Source: Motilibacter rhizosphaerae (GTDB taxonomy: Bacteria; Actinomycetota; Actinomycetes; Motilibacterales; Motilibacteraceae). Taken from it: a stretch of 64,000 nt of DNA. The notes under the pieces were generated by a model. That model was not told the DNA's origin, searched no databases, and saw only the letters and a list, made by a program, of their open reading frames with translations. The stretch spans positions 744,001-808,000 of the forward strand of contig NZ_SGXD01000002.1 of the NCBI RefSeq assembly GCF_004216915.1. The letters are read 5' to 3'. This document shows, piece by piece, positions 8,787 to 17,179 of the stretch (positions are counted from its first letter, which is position 1; each line of letters begins with the position of its first letter). The position numbers and the translations under genes were made by a program.

Positions 8787-9541
8787 CCGACGTCCCGCGC
8801 CCCCGGCTCGGCGCCACGGCCGAGGACGTGCGCCGCCACCTGCTGGCGCTCGCGGCGGGACCGCAGGGCGGCCCCGGCGCCCGGCTCGGTGGGGAGCGGG
8901 AGCTCGCCGTCCGGCTCGCCTGCAGCCGCTCGACGCTGCGCGACGCGCTGGCCGCGCTCGAGGACGAGGGCGTCGTCCGCCGCGTCCCCGGTCGCCGGGG
9001 CGGGACGTTCGTCGCCGCCCCCCGGGTGCAGCGCGACCTCGCCCGCCTGCGGGGCGTGCCGGCGATGCTGGCGGAGCAGGGCTTCGCGGCCACGACGACG
9101 GTCCTCGGCGTCCGCCTCGTGCCCGGACCGCTGCGGACCTGCGAGGAGCTGGGCCTCCCGCCCGGCTCCCTCGTGACCGAGGTCCTCCGGCTGCGCGCCG
9201 CGGACGGGGTGCCGCTGTCGGTCGAGCGGGCCGAGCTCCCGGCCGCGCGGTTCCCCGGCCTCGCGGAGCGCCGGCTCGACGGGTCGGTGTACGCCCTGCT
9301 GGCCGAGGCGTACGGGCTGCGGCTGGGTGCCGCGACCGAGCGGATCACCGCGGTCGCGGCGTCCCCGCACGACGCGGCGGCCCTGCAGGTCGAGGTCGGG
9401 AGCCCGCTGCTGGCCGTCACGCGGACCACGGTCGACGCCGACGGCGTGCCGTTCGAGCACGCGCACGACCTGTTCCGGGGCGACCGGGTCGAGCTGCTCG
9501 TCGCGACGCCCGCGGAGCGGGCGACGCTGACGGCGGTCTGA
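8783..9541 (+). CDS. GntR-family regulator with UTRA domain (HutC subfamily)
   Basis: 252 residues. The N-terminal winged helix shows the GntR signature GERELAVRLACSRSTLRDALAALEDEGVVRRVPGRGG-like order (about 36-75). The C-terminal half (about 90-245) is a UTRA ligand domain with conserved LPAARFPGL and PFEHAHDLFRGDR-type segments. The GTG start overlaps the SDR stop, so it is the last gene of the rightward operon and is likely the local ligand-responsive repressor of one or both divergent operons. Its operator would be expected in 5516-5653, but I could not find a convincing palindrome there. Confidence 0.9.
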   Translation: MTDVPRPRLGATAEDVRRHLLALAAGPQGGPGARLGGERELAVRLACSRSTLRDALAALEDEGVVRRVPGRRGGTFVAAPRVQRDLARLRGVPAMLAEQGFAATTTVLGVRLVPGPLRTCEELGLPPGSLVTEVLRLRAADGVPLSVERAELPAARFPGLAERRLDGSVYALLAEAYGLRLGAATERITAVAASPHDAAALQVEVGSPLLAVTRTTVDADGVPFEHAHDLFRGDRVELLVATPAERATLTAV

Positions 9542-9565
9542 CGTCGGTCTGAGCTGGCACAGACG

Positions 9566-9604
9566 CACAGGACCCGCTGGACGGGTCGTCCAGCGGGTCC
9601 TGTG
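9566..9604. terminator. Strong bidirectional hairpin terminator between gntR and tmRNA
   Basis: Perfect 17-bp inverted repeat: arms 9566-9582 and 9588-9604 with a 5-nt loop. It lies 25 bp after the gntR stop on the plus strand and 12 nt past the mature tmRNA 3' end on the minus strand, so it can serve both. There is no long T-run, as is usual in high-G+C actinomycetes. Confidence 0.8.
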
Positions 9605-9615
9605 GTCGTGCTGCG

Positions 9616-9993
9616 GGGTGGAGGTGGCGGGAATCGAACCCGCGTCCTTCGCCGTGGTGCCAGGGCTTCTCCGGGTGCATCTCGTGGAGCGATTTTCTCG
9701 GCCCCGGCCGGTGCACGAGCACACCTGCCGACGGGCCCAGCCGCTGTGAGATGTCCCGTCAGATCCCGCGACCGGACCTGACGGTGAGCCCTCTAGATGA
9801 TGCGAGGCACCGGAGCGAGAGCATCTCCGGGCTCACAAGGTCAACTGCTCTGCTTAGGCAGCGAGAGCGAGCTGAGCCTGGGTGCTGTTTGTATTGGCAC
9901 CTATTGGTTGCCGTGGATGGTTAACGAGATCATCACGGCTTCCTCGACCCGCTTCCCCTGACTCGACGTACGAAGTCGAGACCGTTCACCCCC
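9616..9993 (-). ncRNA. ssrA: Transfer-messenger RNA (tmRNA)
   Basis: One-piece tmRNA read on the minus strand. The 5' end GGGGGTGAACGGTCTCGACT (from 9993) matches the tmRNA acceptor-stem and D-like start. The 3' end has a T-arm GGTTCGATTCC and an acceptor strand CACCTCC (9620-9626) that pairs with the 5' GGGGGTG. After the discriminator A (9619) the genome reads CCC rather than CCA, so the CCA end must be finished enzymatically. The internal tag frame lies at 9854-9898. It rescues stalled ribosomes together with SmpB, whose gene is 3.3 kb away on the same strand. Confidence 0.96.
9854..9898 (-). other. tmRNA proteolysis tag reading frame
   Basis: Resume codon GCC at 9898-9896, stop TAA at 9854-9856. 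The encoded tag is ANTNSTQAQLALAA, preceded in the product by the Ala carried on the tmRNA itself. The ANT start and the LALAA end are typical of actinobacterial tags and match recognition by ClpXP-type proteases. Confidence 0.93.
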
Positions 9994-10238
9994 TGTGCAG
10001 TTGTCAAGCAGTGGGGCGAGCCCCACGGTCGTGCAACGCCCGAGTCTAGCGGGCGATTCCCTCCCGCGGCACCTCCTCCCCCGGGCGGCCCAGCGCGTAC
10101 CCCGGGCGGCGCAGCGGCCGGCGGGCCCGTCACCCGGTCGGGTCTGAGAAGACGATGAGAGCCGGACCGAGACCTTCCATGAGCGCCGGATGAGAGACCG
10201 CCGGGGCTCGCAGGGAGCCACCTCGTCCGGGAGTCCAG
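9994..10238. other. Gap between tmRNA and the secreted protease gene
   Basis: The region upstream of the tmRNA 5' end holds a compact hairpin, GTGGGGC/GCCCCAC at 10011-10017 and 10020-10026, that would sit in the tmRNA leader if transcription starts further upstream. A minus-strand TAGACT hexamer (10043-10048) is a possible -10 box for ssrA. I see nothing else convincing. Confidence 0.35.
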
Positions 10239-12107
10239 TTGAGCAGCATCGCCCGCCGTGCCGCAGCCGCCGCTGCCACTGGCCTGACCGGTGCCGTCGC
10301 GCTCGCGGTGACCCTCACGGGCGTCCCCTCCGCGCTCGGCGCGACCACCGGCACCGCGAGCCTCGGCGCCCTGCGCGCCTCGACCGAGGTCGCCGTCGCG
10401 GCCCACGGCGTCAACAAGGAGGGCTACGAGGGCGACGAGGCCCCCGCGGGCGTGGACGTGCACCAGGAGGTCTCCACCGCGCAGCTCGTCGAGGCGGCGG
10501 ACAGCGTGCAGGACCCGGCGGCGACCGGGACGAGCGGGACGCGCACGGGCATCGGCTGCTCGGGCGACGGCACCAGCGGCAACCGCGTCCAGGCGGTCTA
10601 CGTCGGCGTCGCCGGCCAGAACGACCGCTACGACGCGGTCGTCGGGGCCCTGCGCGCCTACACCGCGGGCGTCGACGGGGTCTACCTCGCGAGCGCGATG
10701 GAGCACGGCGGGCGCCGCCAGATCCGCTGGGTGCACGACAGCAGCTGCCAGGTCGTCGTCGACCACGTGGTGCTGAACCCCTCGGACGTGGCGTCGTTCG
10801 GCGCCGAGCGCAGCGCGCTGGTGGCCAAGGGCTACGACCGCGGCGACCGCAAGTACCTGCTCTACACCGACGCCGCCGTCCTCTGCGGCGTGGCGAACGT
10901 CTTCACCGACACGAGCCCGCTGCAGAGCAACGCCAACAACGGCGGCTACGCGCAGTACGCTCGGGTGGACGCCCCCTGCTGGGCGCCCCAGGACCACAGC
11001 GTCGAGGCGCACGAGCTGACCCACACCCTCGGCGCGGTGCTGAGCTTCGCCCCGCACGCGACGGCGAACGGCCACTGCACCGACGAGTCCGACGTCATGT
11101 GCTACGTCGACGGCTCGGGCGTCGTCATGACCCAGTCGTGCCCGACCACGCACGAGAAGCTGCTCGACTGCGGCGGCGACGACTACTTCAACACCAACCC
11201 CGCCCCGGGCAGCGCGCTCGCCACGAACTGGAACGCCGCGAACTCGTCGTTCCTCTTCGACCCGCCCGCGCCCACCGCCACGCTGTCCTACGACGGCAGC
11301 GCCGCGGTGCTCGCGCCGAGCGTGCCGAGCGGCCAGGGCTGGCGCGTCGACTGGACCGCGCCGGGCTGCACGCCGGCGACGGCCACGACGACCTCGCCCG
11401 GCGGTGCGCGGCTGGCGGTGAGCTGCCCCTCCGGCGGCACCGTGACCGCGACGCTCACCCAGCAGGACGGGCGTACGGCGCAGGCCTCCACCGCGGCGTC
11501 CGCGTCCGGCACCCCGGCCCCGGCGTCGAGCGCGGCCCCCACGCCGACGCCCGGCGCGACCGCGAACCCCGGCCCGAGCGTCGCCCCGACCGCTCCCGCC
11601 ACCACCCCGGTGGCGACGCTGGCCCTCGGCCTGACGACCGTGACGCCGAAGACCGTCGCCGGCACCCGCGTGGTGCTGACCGGCACGGCCACGACCGGCA
11701 CCGCGCCGGCGGCCGGGACCCGGGTCGCGCTGCAGCGCAAGCAGGGCACGGGCTGGACGACCCTCGGCTGGGCGCGCACCAGCGCCCAGGGCACGGTCTC
11801 GCTGACCGTCGCGCCGGTGGCCACCACCGCGTACCGGCTGGCGGCGGGGACGACGACCAGCGCGGCGCTCACCGTGACGGTGACGCCCAAGGTCCAGGTC
11901 TCGGCCAGCGGGCTGACGGTCAAGGGCGCGGTCCGCCCGGCCGCCAAGGGCACGCGGGTCGCGCTGGTCCAGCACGGCCGCGCGGTCGCCACGACCCGCA
12001 CCGACGCCGCCGGCCGCTTCGTGCTCACGGCGCCGCGCTCGGGCAGCGGCTACGCCGTCACGGTCGCCGCGCAGCCGATCGCCCAGCTCGCCCTCAGCGC
12101 GCGCTGA
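10239..12107 (+). CDS. Secreted zinc metalloprotease-like protein
   Basis: 622 residues from a TTG start at 10239; a GGGAG ribosome site lies just upstream. The signal peptide has a basic start (SSIARR), a hydrophobic core to about residue 30 and likely cleavage after SALGA (about 35). The zinc-site motif is HELTH (258-262), and a DVMCY segment at 285-289 looks like the Met-turn of metzincin-type proteases. Paired cysteines suggest disulfides. After about residue 330 there are Ig-like segments, a Pro/Ala/Thr-rich linker (about 425-465) and two further beta-rich repeats. It probably acts outside the cell on proteins. Neither neighbour is functionally related. The exact protease family is uncertain because the third zinc ligand is not at the classic spacing. 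Confidence 0.75.
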   Translation: MSSIARRAAAAAATGLTGAVALAVTLTGVPSALGATTGTASLGALRASTEVAVAAHGVNKEGYEGDEAPAGVDVHQEVSTAQLVEAADSVQDPAATGTSGTRTGIGCSGDGTSGNRVQAVYVGVAGQNDRYDAVVGALRAYTAGVDGVYLASAMEHGGRRQIRWVHDSSCQVVVDHVVLNPSDVASFGAERSALVAKGYDRGDRKYLLYTDAAVLCGVANVFTDTSPLQSNANNGGYAQYARVDAPCWAPQDHSVEAHELTHTLGAVLSFAPHATANGHCTDESDVMCYVDGSGVVMTQSCPTTHEKLLDCGGDDYFNTNPAPGSALATNWNAANSSFLFDPPAPTATLSYDGSAAVLAPSVPSGQGWRVDWTAPGCTPATATTTSPGGARLAVSCPSGGTVTATLTQQDGRTAQASTAASASGTPAPASSAAPTPTPGATANPGPSVAPTAPATTPVATLALGLTTVTPKTVAGTRVVLTGTATTGTAPAAGTRVALQRKQGTGWTTLGWARTSAQGTVSLTVAPVATTAYRLAAGTTTSAALTVTVTPKVQVSASGLTVKGAVRPAAKGTRVALVQHGRAVATTRTDAAGRFVLTAPRSGSGYAVTVAAQPIAQLALSAR

Positions 12108-12110
12108 GCC

Positions 12111-13217
12111 TCAGAACGCGTAGCGGACGCGCAGCCACGGCGTCTCCTGCTCGATGAGCTCGAGCAGCTGCGCGACGTAGCGGCCCTTCTCGCCGGTGCG
12201 GTAGCGGACGTTGAGCCCGCCGCTCTCCGAGCGCTTGGGCTGCTGGAGGTCGGGGCGCCAGAGCAGCTCCTCGGCCTTCGGGTGCCAGCCGAGGTTGACC
12301 TCGTGCAGCCGGTCGTTGTGGGTCAGGAAGATGACCTCCGCCGCGAGCTGCGCCTGGCTCGCCGCCGAGGTGCCGTCGGCGAGCTGGCGCAGCAGGGTGC
12401 GCCACTCGTCGAGCCAGGCGTCCTTGACGATGACCGGGCTGAGGTTGACATGGACCTCGTAGCCCGCGGCCACGAAGTCGTCGATGGCGGCGATGCGCTC
12501 GGACACCTTGCTGGTGCGGATGTCCACGACGCGGCTCACGTCCTCGGGCATGAGCGAGAAGCGGATGCGCGTACGCCCCTGCGGCTCCCAGCCGAGCAGG
12601 TCGCGGTTGACGTACTTCGTCGCGAAGCTCGCCTTCGCCGTCGGCAGGGCGCGGAACGTGTCGACCAGGTCGCGCACGTTGTCGCTCACCGTCGCGTCGA
12701 GCGAGCAGTCGGAGCTCTCGCCGATGTCGTAGACCCAGGCGTGCGGGTCGGTCTGGCTGGGCTCGGCCTTGAGGCCCTGCCGCCCCACGTGGCGGGTGAG
12801 GTAGCCGCAGATCTGCTCGATGTTGGTGAAGACCGTGATGGGGTTGCTGTAGCCCTTGCGCCGCGGGACGTAGCAGTAGGCGCACGCCATGGCGCAGCCG
12901 TTGGCCGTCGACGGCGCGATGAAGTCGCTGCTGCGGCCGTTCGGCCGCGCCGTCAACGACTTCTTGACGCCGAGGACGAGCGCCTCGGTCTTGATCCGCA
13001 CCCAGCGCGCGACGTTGGCCTCGTCGCCGTGGAGCTCGGGGATCTGCCAGTGGCTGGCCACCTCGACGACCTCGGCGTCTGGCCAGCGGCTCAGCACCTG
13101 GCGGCCGCGCTCGGACGCGGCTGCCGCGGGCTCGGCGTAGATGCGGCGGACGTCGAGCAGGGAGGTCGTGTGCCGCACGGGTGCGGGCTCGGGCGCGCCG
13201 AGGGTCAGCTGGGTCAT
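12111..13217 (-). CDS. Radical-SAM protein of the spore photoproduct lyase family
   Basis: About 368 residues. The radical-SAM cluster motif CAMACAYC (CxxxCxxC) lies about a third of the way in, followed by YVPRRKGYSNPITVF, a stretch characteristic of spore photoproduct lyase-like (SplB) proteins. These use SAM and a 4Fe-4S cluster; the founder splits the spore thymine dimer. The start could be ATG 13217 (used here) or ATG 13232, five codons earlier. Actinobacterial homologues occur in species not known to form spores, so the substrate may be a different DNA lesion. The neighbour smpB starts reading 60 bp upstream on the same strand. Confidence 0.85.
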   Translation of the reverse strand: MTQLTLGAPEPAPVRHTTSLLDVRRIYAEPAAAASERGRQVLSRWPDAEVVEVASHWQIPELHGDEANVARWVRIKTEALVLGVKKSLTARPNGRSSDFIAPSTANGCAMACAYCYVPRRKGYSNPITVFTNIEQICGYLTRHVGRQGLKAEPSQTDPHAWVYDIGESSDCSLDATVSDNVRDLVDTFRALPTAKASFATKYVNRDLLGWEPQGRTRIRFSLMPEDVSRVVDIRTSKVSERIAAIDDFVAAGYEVHVNLSPVIVKDAWLDEWRTLLRQLADGTSAASQAQLAAEVIFLTHNDRLHEVNLGWHPKAEELLWRPDLQQPKRSESGGLNVRYRTGEKGRYVAQLLELIEQETPWLRVRYAF

Positions 13218-13278
13218 CGTCGGCTCAGGCATCACCCTGGTCAACGCCTCCCGGCCCCCGGGCATGCCCGCGGGCGGG

Positions 13279-13767
13279 TCAGCCCTCGACCGAGCGCTGG
13301 CGCCGGCGCGCCGCCGAGACGGCCCGGTCGGCCTCGCGCTTGCTCTGCTTCTCCATGAGGGTCTGGCGCTTGTCGTAGGCACGCTTGCCGCGGGCGAGCG
13401 CGATCTCGACCTTGGCCTTGCCGTCCTTGAAGTACAGCGAGAGCGGCACGATCGTGATGCCGGACTCCTTGGTCTTGCCGATGAGCTTGACGATCTCGAG
13501 CTTGTGCAGGAGCAGCTTGCGCGGGCGGCGGGGCGCGTGGTTGGTCCAGGTGCCCTGGGAGTACTCCGGGATGTGCACGTTGAGCAGCCAGGCCTCGCCG
13601 TCGCGGATCTCCGCGAAGCCGTCCACGAGCGACGCCCGGCCGGCGCGCAGCGCCTTGACCTCGGTCCCGGTCAGGACGAGACCCGCCTCGAAGGTGTCCT
13701 CGAGGGCGTAGTCGTGCCGCGCCTTCTTGTTCTGCGCGATGAGCTTGCGCCCTTGCTCCTTGACCAT
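13279..13767 (-). CDS. smpB: SsrA-binding protein SmpB
   Basis: 162 residues, usual length. It binds the tRNA-like part of tmRNA and delivers it to stalled ribosomes. Family features: [24 protein letters not shown] at the N-terminus (beta-barrel core), the HIPEYSQG segment, and a basic C-terminal tail rich in K/R that enters the mRNA channel (from [10 protein letters not shown] on). ATG at 13767. A minus-strand TAGAGT hexamer 11 nt upstream of the ATG may be its -10 box. tmRNA is 3.3 kb downstream in the same orientation, the usual actinobacterial association. Confidence 0.97.
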   Translation of the reverse strand: MVKEQGRKLIAQNKKARHDYALEDTFEAGLVLTGTEVKALRAGRASLVDGFAEIRDGEAWLLNVHIPEYSQGTWTNHAPRRPRKLLLHKLEIVKLIGKTKESGITIVPLSLYFKDGKAKVEIALARGKRAYDKRQTLMEKQSKREADRAVSAARRRQRSVEG

Positions 13768-13781
13768 GACGATCGCCGACT

Positions 13782-14705
13782 CTACTGCGCCGGGCGCCGG
13801 TCCCGCTCACCGTGCGCGGCCGCGGGACGCAGCACCGCGGCCAGCAGGGCGCGCGCCGCGGGCGAGGGCGTACGCCGTCGCGGGTCCCGCCATGCCAGCG
13901 CCAGCCGCGACCGGACGGCCGGGGCGAGCGACAGCCCGTGCAGCCCCTCGCCGAGCGGGGTCCGCACGACGGTCTCGGGGACGACGGCGGGCCCGAGACC
14001 GGCGCGGGCGAGCTCGACCACGCTCGCGACGGTGCCCGCCTCGAAGGCGACCCGCAGCCGTACGCCGGCGCGTCCGGCCGCCGCGTCGAGCGCGTCGCGG
14101 GCGCCGGCTCCGGGCGGGAAGCCGACCAGCGACCGCTCGGCGAGCTCCTCCAGCCGCACCCGCCTACGGCGGGCCCACGGGTCGTCCGGGGGGACCGCGA
14201 CCGCGAGCCGGTCGTCGAGCTGCGTACGGACCACGACTGCGGCCGGGGGGTCGCCCGCCAGCGCGACGAGCGCCAGGTCGACGCCACCGTCGGCGAGCCC
14301 GGCCAGCAGCGGGGCGGACTCGTCCTCGACGAGGCGGACGTCGATGCCCGGGTGGCGTGAGCGGAAGGCCGCGATGCTGGCGGCCAGGCTCCCGAGCGGG
14401 ACGCCGCGCACGGTCCCGATCGTCACAGCACCGCGCACGAGCCCGCGGGCTTCCGCGCCGGCAGTGCGGACGTCGTCGAAGGCCTGCAGCACACCTCGGG
14501 CCCGCTCGACGACGAGCTCGCCCACCGGGGTCAACGCGACGCCCCGGGCGTCGCGGTCGAAGATGCGCTCCCCCAGCTCCTTCTCGAGCAGGGCCACCTG
14601 CGCGCTGATGCCGGGCTGAGCGACGTGCAGGCGCCGCGCGGCCCGGGTGAAGCTGGCGTCGTCGGCGACGGCCACGACGTACTCCAGCTGACGACGTTCC
14701 ATCAC
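13782..14705 (-). CDS. LysR-family transcriptional regulator
   Basis: 307 residues from ATG 14705 (ATG 14702 is next). The N-terminal winged helix is unmistakable: [33 protein letters not shown] (about 5-37). Residues 90-290 form the periplasmic-binding-like effector domain. It is divergent from the small SnoaL-like gene at 14774 and the 68-bp gap contains an 8-bp inverted repeat, TGGCAGCG (14715-14722) and CGCTGCCA (14756-14763), that could be part of its binding site. The likely target is the divergent gene and possibly itself; the effector is unknown. Confidence 0.92.
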   Translation of the reverse strand: MMERRQLEYVVAVADDASFTRAARRLHVAQPGISAQVALLEKELGERIFDRDARGVALTPVGELVVERARGVLQAFDDVRTAGAEARGLVRGAVTIGTVRGVPLGSLAASIAAFRSRHPGIDVRLVEDESAPLLAGLADGGVDLALVALAGDPPAAVVVRTQLDDRLAVAVPPDDPWARRRRVRLEELAERSLVGFPPGAGARDALDAAAGRAGVRLRVAFEAGTVASVVELARAGLGPAVVPETVVRTPLGEGLHGLSLAPAVRSRLALAWRDPRRRTPSPAARALLAAVLRPAAAHGERDRRPAQ

Positions 14706-14773
14706 TCCACCTTATGGCAGCGAGCACAGCCAGGTGTTGGACTGCTGACTCTGTCCGCTGCCACGATCGAGGC

Positions 14774-15118
14774 ATGGACACCACACCGACCCAGGTCGCG
14801 ACGGCGTACTTCGAGCACTGGCAGGGTCGCGACGCCGAGGGCCTGGCCCCGCTGTTCGCCGACGACGTCGAGTTCACCGGCCCGATGGGGACGGCGCACG
14901 GGCCCGAGGAGTGCGTGCGCGGCCTGCTCGGCGTCCGCGGGATCGTCGACTCCATCGAGGTCGTGCACCGCTGGGTCGACGGGCCGGACGTGCTGACGTG
15001 GTTCGAGTTCCACCGCGCCGGCGCCGACCCGCTGCCGGTCACCAACTGGTCGCACGTGGAGGACGGCGCGATCACGCGCATCCGCGTCGCCTTCGACCCG
15101 CGCCCGCTACTCGGCTGA
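14774..15118 (+). CDS. SnoaL-like / NTF2-fold protein
   Basis: 114 residues with the cone-shaped NTF2-like pattern: an N-terminal helix (TQVATAYFEHWQGRD), then LAPLFADDVEFTGPMG, and alternating strands ending VEDGAITRIRVAFDPRP. Such small proteins are ketosteroid isomerase- or polyketide cyclase-like enzymes or ligand binders. The ATG at 14774 is preceded by a GAGG. It is divergent from a LysR regulator, a classic regulator-target layout. Its last 12 bp overlap the end of the DUF72 gene on the other strand. Confidence 0.82.
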   Translation: MDTTPTQVATAYFEHWQGRDAEGLAPLFADDVEFTGPMGTAHGPEECVRGLLGVRGIVDSIEVVHRWVDGPDVLTWFEFHRAGADPLPVTNWSHVEDGAITRIRVAFDPRPLLG

Positions 15119-15988
15119 GGCCCTCCGCGGGCGCGGCGTCCACGCGGGCGGTTCGTGCTCCCAGGCGATCCCGAGCCGCTGGGCCAGGCCCAGCGCGTCG
15201 AAGGGGGCGCGCACCTTGACGTCGTTGTCGAAGTACGCGTAGGTGTCGAGCCCGGCCGCGCGCCACGCGCTGATCCGCTCCGCCCACGCGTCGAGCGCGG
15301 GCGCGTCGTAGCCGCTGACGTAGAGCTCCTCGGAGCCGTGCAGCCGGCAGTAGACGAACCCGCTCGTCACCTCGAGGAGGTACGGCCACTTCCCTGCCGT
15401 GTCGGCCACGACCAGGCCGATGTCGTGGTCGCGCAGCAGGCGCGGCAGCTCCGGCGTCGTGAAGGACGCGTGGCGCACCTCGAGCGCGTGGCGCAGCGGC
15501 CGGTCGGCATCGGCCACGGTGAGGGCGCGGTCCGTCAGCCGCTCGCCGTGCCGCTCCGCGAGGGCCGCCGCCTGAACGGTGGTGCGCGGCAGCAGGTCGA
15601 AGAACGCCGCGAGGCGACCCGCGTCGTAGCCCAGCGTGGGCGGCAGCTGCCAGAGCACCGGCCCGAGCTTCTCCTGCAGCGCGAGCACGCCGGAGGCGAA
15701 GAAGTTGGCCAGCGGCTCCTCGACGCCCGCGAGCTTCTTCATGTGGGTGATGAACCGCGGGCCCTTGACGCTGAAGACGAAGTCCTCGGGCGTCGCGGCG
15801 CGCCAGGCGGCGTACGACGACGGCGTCTGCAGCGAGTAGAACGAGCCGTTGATCTCGATCGAGCTCAGCCGCGAGGCCGCGAAGGGCAGCTCGAGGCGGT
15901 GGGGCATCTGCGGCGGGTAGAACACGCCGCGCCACGGCGCGTAGGTCCAGCCGCTGATGCCGACCCGTGCCCCGCCGTACGCGCTCAC
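15107..15988 (-). CDS. DUF72 family protein
   Basis: 293 residues of the DUF72 (YecE-like) TIM-barrel family. Typical blocks: VGISGWTYAPWRGVFYP at the N-terminus, SIEINGSFYSLQTP, FVFSVKGPRFITHMKKL, LWQLPPTLGYD, VVADTAGKWPYL, and DTYAYFDNDVKVRAPFDA near the end. The family's reaction is not established; conserved acidic residues in the barrel suggest an enzyme, possibly a nuclease. The GTG start overlaps the S41 protease stop (GTGA), so the two are co-translated. Confidence 0.9.
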   Translation of the reverse strand: MSAYGGARVGISGWTYAPWRGVFYPPQMPHRLELPFAASRLSSIEINGSFYSLQTPSSYAAWRAATPEDFVFSVKGPRFITHMKKLAGVEEPLANFFASGVLALQEKLGPVLWQLPPTLGYDAGRLAAFFDLLPRTTVQAAALAERHGERLTDRALTVADADRPLRHALEVRHASFTTPELPRLLRDHDIGLVVADTAGKWPYLLEVTSGFVYCRLHGSEELYVSGYDAPALDAWAERISAWRAAGLDTYAYFDNDVKVRAPFDALGLAQRLGIAWEHEPPAWTPRPRRASAE

Positions 15989-17121
15989 CGGGGCAGCGAG
16001 GCCCGCAGCCCGAGCAGCACCGTCGCCGCCCGCCGCTCCGCGACCGTGGCCGGCGCGTCCGCCGCCACCTGGACGTCGGGGGCGATGCCGACGCCGTCGA
16101 GGTCGCGGCCGAGCGGCGTGCGGTAGTGCCCGACCGTCAGCTCGACGGCGGCGCCGTCGGGCAGCGGGAAGGTCTCCTGCACCGAGCCCTTGCCGTAGGT
16201 GCGGCTGCCCACCACCACGCCGCGCCCCCGGTCCTGCAGGGCGCCGACGACGACCTCCGCCGCCGACGCCGTGCCCCCGTCGACGAGCACGACGAGCGGC
16301 GTGGTCGTGTCCGGCGTCCCCACCGCCGTGAGGGTCTGCGCCGGCTGGTCGCGCCGGTCATAGCTCACGACCGCGCCGCCGTGCAGGAAGATCGAGGCGA
16401 CCTCCACGCCCTCGTCGAGCAGGCCCCCAGGGTTGCCGCGCAGGTCGAGCACGACGCCCTGCGCGTGCGGCTCGGCGGCGAGCACCGCGCGCACCTCGCG
16501 CCCCGTGCCGCGCGTGAAGGACTCGACCCGGACCAGCAGGGCTCCGCCGGCCAGCCGCCGGCTGCTCACCGGGCGCTCCCCCACCTCGACGCGCTCGAGC
16601 GAGAGGTGCAGCGCGCGGCCGCCGCGGCGCAGCCGCACGTCGACCGAGGTCCCGGCCGCCCCGCGCAGGAGGTCCGCGGCCTGCGGCACCGAGACGGGGA
16701 CAGCTCCCGCGACCGAGGCGACGACGTCCCCCGGGCGCACACCCGCCCGCGCCGCGGGGGAACCGCCGGTCACGCTCGCGACCACCAGGTGGCGGCTGGA
16801 CTCGCGCAGCCACAGCCCGACGCTCGTGAACCGCCCCTCGACGGCCGCGGCCTGCGCCTGCGCGTCGGCCGGCGGGTAGTAGCGCGCCCAGCGGTCGTGG
16901 AGCGCGGAGAGCATCCCCGTGACGGCGGCCTGCTGCAGCTCCTCCGCCGTCACCGGCTCCGCCGCGCTCGCGCTGATCCGGGCGGCCGCCGCGGCGAGGC
17001 TGGAGTCGGGGCGCACGGGGTCGGCGCTCCCGCCGCGCGGCGTCGCCAGGCCGGCGGCGTACGCGGTGAGCAGCCCCGCGCCCGCGGCGAGCGCGAGGAC
17101 GAGGCGGCGCGTCGACGCCAT
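15985..17121 (-). CDS. S41 family C-terminal processing peptidase (CtpA-like)
   Basis: 378 residues. An N-terminal hydrophobic segment (about 6-24) anchors or exports it; a PDZ domain spans about 100-180; the protease domain has the catalytic Ser286 in DGGTASAAE and Lys311 in TYGKGSVQE. S41 proteases cut secreted or membrane proteins from the C-terminus and in many bacteria trim cell-wall hydrolases. ATG 17121 is used; an in-frame ATG at 17166 would only add a non-hydrophobic leader. It follows the M23 peptidase by 58 bp and overlaps DUF72 downstream, so it belongs to the ftsEX-linked run of genes. Confidence 0.92.
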   Translation of the reverse strand: MASTRRLVLALAAGAGLLTAYAAGLATPRGGSADPVRPDSSLAAAAARISASAAEPVTAEELQQAAVTGMLSALHDRWARYYPPADAQAQAAAVEGRFTSVGLWLRESSRHLVVASVTGGSPAARAGVRPGDVVASVAGAVPVSVPQAADLLRGAAGTSVDVRLRRGGRALHLSLERVEVGERPVSSRRLAGGALLVRVESFTRGTGREVRAVLAAEPHAQGVVLDLRGNPGGLLDEGVEVASIFLHGGAVVSYDRRDQPAQTLTAVGTPDTTTPLVVLVDGGTASAAEVVVGALQDRGRGVVVGSRTYGKGSVQETFPLPDGAAVELTVGHYRTPLGRDLDGVGIAPDVQVAADAPATVAERRAATVLLGLRASLPR

Positions 17122-17179
17122 GGGGAAGGAGTCTAGGCCGTGGTCCCGCCCGGCCGCCGGGGTCACGGCGGCGGTGGCG

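Noticed and set aside
9616-9680. Separate tRNA gene (T-arm GGTTCGATTCC)
   Set aside because: It is the tRNA-like 3' end of the tmRNA; a matching anticodon arm is missing and the 5' partner is at 9993.
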